64,000 bases of DNA from Lottia gigantea (taxonomy: Eukaryota; Mollusca; Gastropoda; Lottiidae). A program made the translations under genes and the position numbers. The DNA lies in contig NW_008709110.1 of NCBI RefSeq assembly GCF_000327385.1, forward strand, positions 2,766,959 to 2,830,958, given 5' to 3'. Of the stretch, positions 60,001 through 64,000 are shown piece after piece; within the stretch, counting starts at the first letter, position 1; every line of letters begins with the position of its first letter. Below the pieces are notes generated by a model, which was not told the DNA's origin, did not search any database, and saw only the letters and a list, made by a program, of their open reading frames with translations.

Positions 60001-63000
60001 TGAACAGTAGGTATTGGTAAAAGCTTAATAATTGATTAACGGCATCAACTAAGGCTCCAAATTGGTATACCGGTACTTAATTAGTCTAAGTTAATGCTGT
60101 TGCAATCAGATGCAGAATATTAGGACATAAAACTCTATTTTAATTCCAGTTTGCATTTGACACAAAATTAATTTGCTTGATGAATGTTTGGTGAATATGA
60201 TGAAGTAATCAATTTTGCTCATTCAAGTGTACTTTGCTTTCACAACAGTGTAATTGGAATAGTGCAGTAGTTACTGAACACTTGTTTGCTGGGTGATAAG
60301 ATACCTTTAGAGGTATTAAAATCCTGTCTTAGGTAAAAACATGAGGTTTCTTAGCATTTAATTGCTAAACAGTTTTTCTTATTACAATGAATTATTTAAA
60401 ACATAAAGAGACACTTACAATAATAAACTGTTCATCAAGACCAATCTTTCTTACTCTATGAGTATCCAATCTATTTATCAAAAATGACATTCCAAATGTG
60501 ACTGAAAAAATGAGGGGATCAAAGGAGTTATACTGGGATATCATTAGTTGTCTTTTTAAAATAAAATTGATCATAGATATCCAAAACTTTGTTTCCAACT
60601 TGCTAGATGGTCCACAATTAATGGGAAGAATGCATGTATCACAAAAAGCCAACATCAGTCTCTAAACTACTCTTTTAAAGGGATCTAAAAATATACTTTT
60701 TCACATTGAGATTAGTGACTTCATCAAACACTTCATTTTAGTGGAATGCAGGAACCACAGACTTTTGATTGAAAATTGGAATGTGCAAATTGATAGTTCA
60801 TAGTGTCCCCGACACATACATTTTTTTAGAAAACTGTTTTACAAATTCTTTAATTCAAAAGTTCTTACTGATAAATCTATAAACTAAACATAATAATACA
60901 GTCCACAATATAAACCCAGTGTGCCATACGTGTGTCTGTCTTACAAATGATAAACCCAAAAATAGAAAGATCAGAACTTCACTAAATGTACTGAAATTAA
61001 AATAAAATAAGATGTAATTATAAATAATATGATGTTTCTTTCAAATATTCTTTTGATATCTTATTCAAACCTTTACTACATTCCTTTTTAATTTTTATTG
61101 CATTTTTTTTGGCCTTTAAGCAGGAATTTTTGAATTTTGTATAAATTTTTAAGAGTTTCTTTTTCATTTCATGTCTTAAATAACACTATAGACAAAATCA
61201 TTTCTGCTAATGAACTATTTTACAATACTAAGATAGCTACAAAGAGCGACAATATTATTTAATAACATTCAATATCTAAGTATATTAAAATATAAAAGTA
61301 TTTACCTGAAGACTTTCGAGAAATATTTGATGGATAATCGAGATTTATCATGGATATTTTGAAAGGAATAGTGAACTTGTACCAGACCACATCCAATGAT
61401 ACTGAAAAATTAATATATCATTCTTTATATTTTTATTAGAATTTACTGTTTTATATCTTATATCTACTATTGTTGTGAATTAGTGTAGAATTACTTCAAT
61501 ACATTTGATAAATGTATCATACAAAACCATTCTAGAAAGAGAACGATAAATTTTATTTTTAATTACACATTTTGAAGAGATTATCTTGGAAAGAAAAATT
61601 TACCTTATGATTCCTGAGAATTCAAACAATTCTGCCATTAAAAATCCTAGATATGCCATTCCATATATAATAATAGGTTGTACAACTAAAAATATGAAAA
61701 GTTAGAATTTAGATAATATAATTATGATGAGGATTTTACATGTGATAATTTATAATATGATCTTTCTGATGGAGCAGTACATTGTCCTCATTTTTTTATA
61801 TTTAAATTGAATTTTACTGATTATTTCTATTGTTTATATTTGCCATAACAATAAATATTCGTACATACGATCATATTGAAATATGTTTTTAAAAGAAGAC
61901 AATTTTCAACCAAAGTTTATAAAAGTATACACTTTTTATTTTTATCAATCAAACACTCTCATATATTCCAATTCATATTAAGTTTGATTTTACCTTTTAA
62001 CTGTGTTGATAATCTTGAGAACATGGCTGATAGTAGACCAAAACTGACACCTAATGCAAGACCACCAAAACATACAACTAAAAATTTTACAATTCCCAAG
62101 ACAATCTGCAACATGGAGGCAAAAAATATAGCCAATATATAAACAAAGTGGTATTTTCATGCGGTTTATGTAGAAGTCATTTCTATCAAAATTGTATCTA
62201 AATTAGTTAAAATCAGCGCTATTTTTTGTGTTTAGTTGTTTTTAAAATCGCAGTCATTACCAGACATCCATATGCTGTAATAAGATATATTATATATAAG
62301 TGGTTTCAGATTAGAAAATCTTACCTGATCTATAGTTATTTCTTCCATTAAATTAAAACTCTGCATTACATTATAGATTACAACAGTAACACCATCTAAA
62401 ATATATAAATAGTTACATTATAACCTTATATTACATTATAATATATAAATAATTACATTATAACCTTATATTACATTATAAATTACAACAGTAAAACCAT
62501 CTAAAATATATAAAAATTACATTATAACCTTATATGACATTATAATATATAAATAATTACATTATAACCTTATATTACATTATAATATATAAATAATTAC
62601 ATTATAACCTTATATTACATTATAATTACAACAGTAACACCATCTAAAATATATAAAAATTACATTATAACCTTATATTACATTATAATATATAAATAAT
62701 TACATTATAACCTTATATTACATTATAAATTACAACAGTAAAACCATCTAAAATATATAAAAATTACATTATAACCTTATATTACATTATAATATATAAA
62801 TAATTACATTATAACCTTATATTACATTCTAAATTACAACAGTAAAACCATCTAAAATATATAAATAATTACATTATAACATTATATTACATTATAATAT
62901 ATAAATAATTACATTATAACCTTATATTACATTATAAATTACAACAATAAAACCATCCAAAATATATAAATAATTACATTATAACCTTATATATTACATT

Positions 63001-63844
63001 ATAATCAGAACAGTAACACCATCTAAAATATATAAATAATTACATTATAACCTTATATTACATTATAATATATAAATAATTACATTATAACCTTATATTA
63101 CATTATAAATTACAACAGTAAAACCATCTCAAATATATAAATAATCACATTATAACATTATATTACATTATAATTACAACAGTGACAACAGCAACACCAT
63201 CTAAAATATATAAATAATTACATTATAACCTTATATTACATTATAATATATAAATAATTACATTATAACCTTATATTACATTAAAAATACAACAGTAACA
63301 CCATCCAAAATATATAAATAATTACATTATAACCTTATATTACATTATAATTACAACAGTAACACCATCTAAAATAAATAAATAATCATATTATAACCTT
63401 ATATTACATTATAATATATAAATAATTACATTATAACCTTATATGACATTATAAATTACAACAGTAACACCATCTAAAATAAAAATCATTACATTATAAC
63501 CTTATATTACATTATAATTACAACAGTAACACCATCTAAAATATATAAATAGTTACATTATAACCTTATATTACATTATAATATATAAATAATTACATTA
63601 TAACCTTATATTACATTATAAATTACAACAGTAAAACCATCTAAAATATATAAATAATTACATTATAACCTTATATTACATTATATATACATTATATTAA
63701 ATTACAACAGTAAATTTCTGAAAAATTGTTAAACTCAATAGGCCTATCTTGGAGAAAATATCTCTTACCATTTAATAAAGATTCTCCAAATACCAAAAAA
63801 TATAATACATGATTGACACCAATTTCTTCAAATACAGCTAAAAC
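54012..63844 (-). CDS. Na+/H+ exchanger (SLC9A/NHE type), 5' part outside window
   Basis: Exons in transcript order: 63844-63769, 62395-62325, 62105-61994, 61685-61604, 61401-61306, 60990-60869, 60501-60419, 59961-59833, 59411-59322, 58790-58725, 58518-58412, 58087-58034, 55584-55481, 54913-54822 and 54464-54012. All junctions are in phase; 578 residues are present, starting in TM5. Key motifs are [27 protein letters not shown] (ion-binding Asp), [39 protein letters not shown] (TM11 Arg) and [11 protein letters not shown]. The regulatory tail includes [15 protein letters not shown], an acidic [12 protein letters not shown] run and a charged C-terminus. It exchanges Na+ for H+, probably at the plasma membrane. 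Invertebrate NHE1-3-like is as far as I can place it. The first exons lie beyond 64000. Confidence 0.93.
55630..56141. repeat. 15-bp minisatellite, about 34 copies
   Basis: Unit CAAGTACTACTGTAT with variants (TACAACT, GAACAACT), immediately upstream (in transcript sense) of the NHE exon at 55584-55481. The minus strand is open through it as repeated LDTVV, but this frame is out of phase with the exon and is a repeat artefact. Confidence 0.9.
58972..59017 (+). ncRNA. hammerhead ribozyme motif, type I, one altered core base
   Basis: Stem I ACTGCA (58972-58977) pairs with TGCAGT (59012-59017). The core CTGATAA (58978-58984) stands where CUGANGA is required. Stem II is GGCC/GGCC around CAGAA, then GAA. 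Stem III is ACAG/CTGT closed by TT, and U59011 sits at the cleavage position. All three stems pair perfectly and stem III is very short, as in hammerheads of Penelope-like elements and retrozymes. The conserved G8 is A here, so activity is doubtful. It lies in an NHE intron, antisense to that gene, at the end of a repeat-like insert (about 58850-59020). Confidence 0.6.
60741..60814. mobile_element. GGGACAC MITE, right-half copy
   Basis: GCAGGAACCACAGA...TTGAAAATTGGAATG...TCATAGTGTCCCC matches the right half of the element at 48319-48533, inside an NHE intron. The left half is absent. Confidence 0.5.
62361..63712. repeat. exon-boundary-derived tandem array
   Basis: About 1.35 kb of tandem units. 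Read on the minus strand, the longer unit is TATATTTTAG followed by ATGGTGTTACTGTTGTAAT and an AT-rich spacer with AAGGTTATAATG. This copies the 3' splice site and first ten codons ([10 protein letters not shown]) of the NHE exon at 62395-62325. I count 13 copies besides the real boundary (ACCATC marks near 62496, 62639, 62743, 62848, 62952, 63018, 63123, 63196, 63299, 63364, 63470, 63523 and 63636). Shorter units without the exon part are interspersed. Confidence 0.85.
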
Positions 63845-64000
63845 CTACAAAAGACAATTATAGTTAACATATATATTATCACCATAATAACATAGAATAG
63901 AAGTTGTACCTTCCATCTGTTTCTTAATTCTATAACCTATAGGAGGGCAATATTGAAAGAAATGTATGACTTAAGGTAGAACATTTCAAGATGGTGATGG

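Overview
This is AT-rich, intron-dense, repeat-laden animal DNA. Several dispersed repeats and the gene set (an SLC6 transporter, a Kelch-like protein, an LRRC63-like protein, an NHE exchanger and an intron-rich divergent actin) suggest a lophotrochozoan, most likely a gastropod mollusc. That placement is inference; no taxon-specific marker was found.

Layout. 0-13 kb: mostly unannotatable non-coding DNA with a degenerate minisatellite at the left edge, an 82-bp antisense 28S rRNA fragment, a two-exon gene for a secreted cysteine-rich protein (8.3-12.4 kb) and a mariner-like remnant in its intron. 13.7-26.1 kb: a large imperfect inverted duplication carrying two near-identical divergent actin genes, transcribed away from each other, each with a TATA box, a leader exon containing an open frame, and seven coding exons; the centre holds a decayed LINE. 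26.7-29.3 kb: a 903-bp foldback element with 332-bp arms, a decayed unidentified reading frame, and a PIF/Harbinger-like MITE with a TAA target duplication. 32.6-41.3 kb: a complete 14-exon SLC6 neurotransmitter/osmolyte transporter (613 aa). 41.8-42.6 kb: a single-exon secreted protein. 43.5-51.0 kb: a Kelch-like gene (minus) and an LRRC63-like gene (plus) firing from a shared promoter of about 200 bp. 54.0-64.0 kb: the 3' two thirds of a plasma-membrane-type Na+/H+ exchanger on the minus strand, running off the right edge.

Exon models were built by hand from GT/AG sites, and every junction was checked for reading phase. The SLC6, actin, LRRC63-like, Kelch-like and NHE models all stay open and in phase, which is the main support for them. 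The genes do not form an obvious pathway; this is an ordinary eukaryotic gene neighbourhood.

Most unusual features: (1) the inverted actin pair, in which one copy has a leader exon that reads in frame into actin (88 extra residues) while the other does not; (2) a tandem array in an NHE intron whose unit is a copy of the neighbouring exon's 3' splice site plus the first codons of that exon, giving about 13 decoy acceptors ahead of the real one; (3) a type I hammerhead ribozyme fold with one altered core base inside another NHE intron; (4) the secreted cysteine-rich gene.
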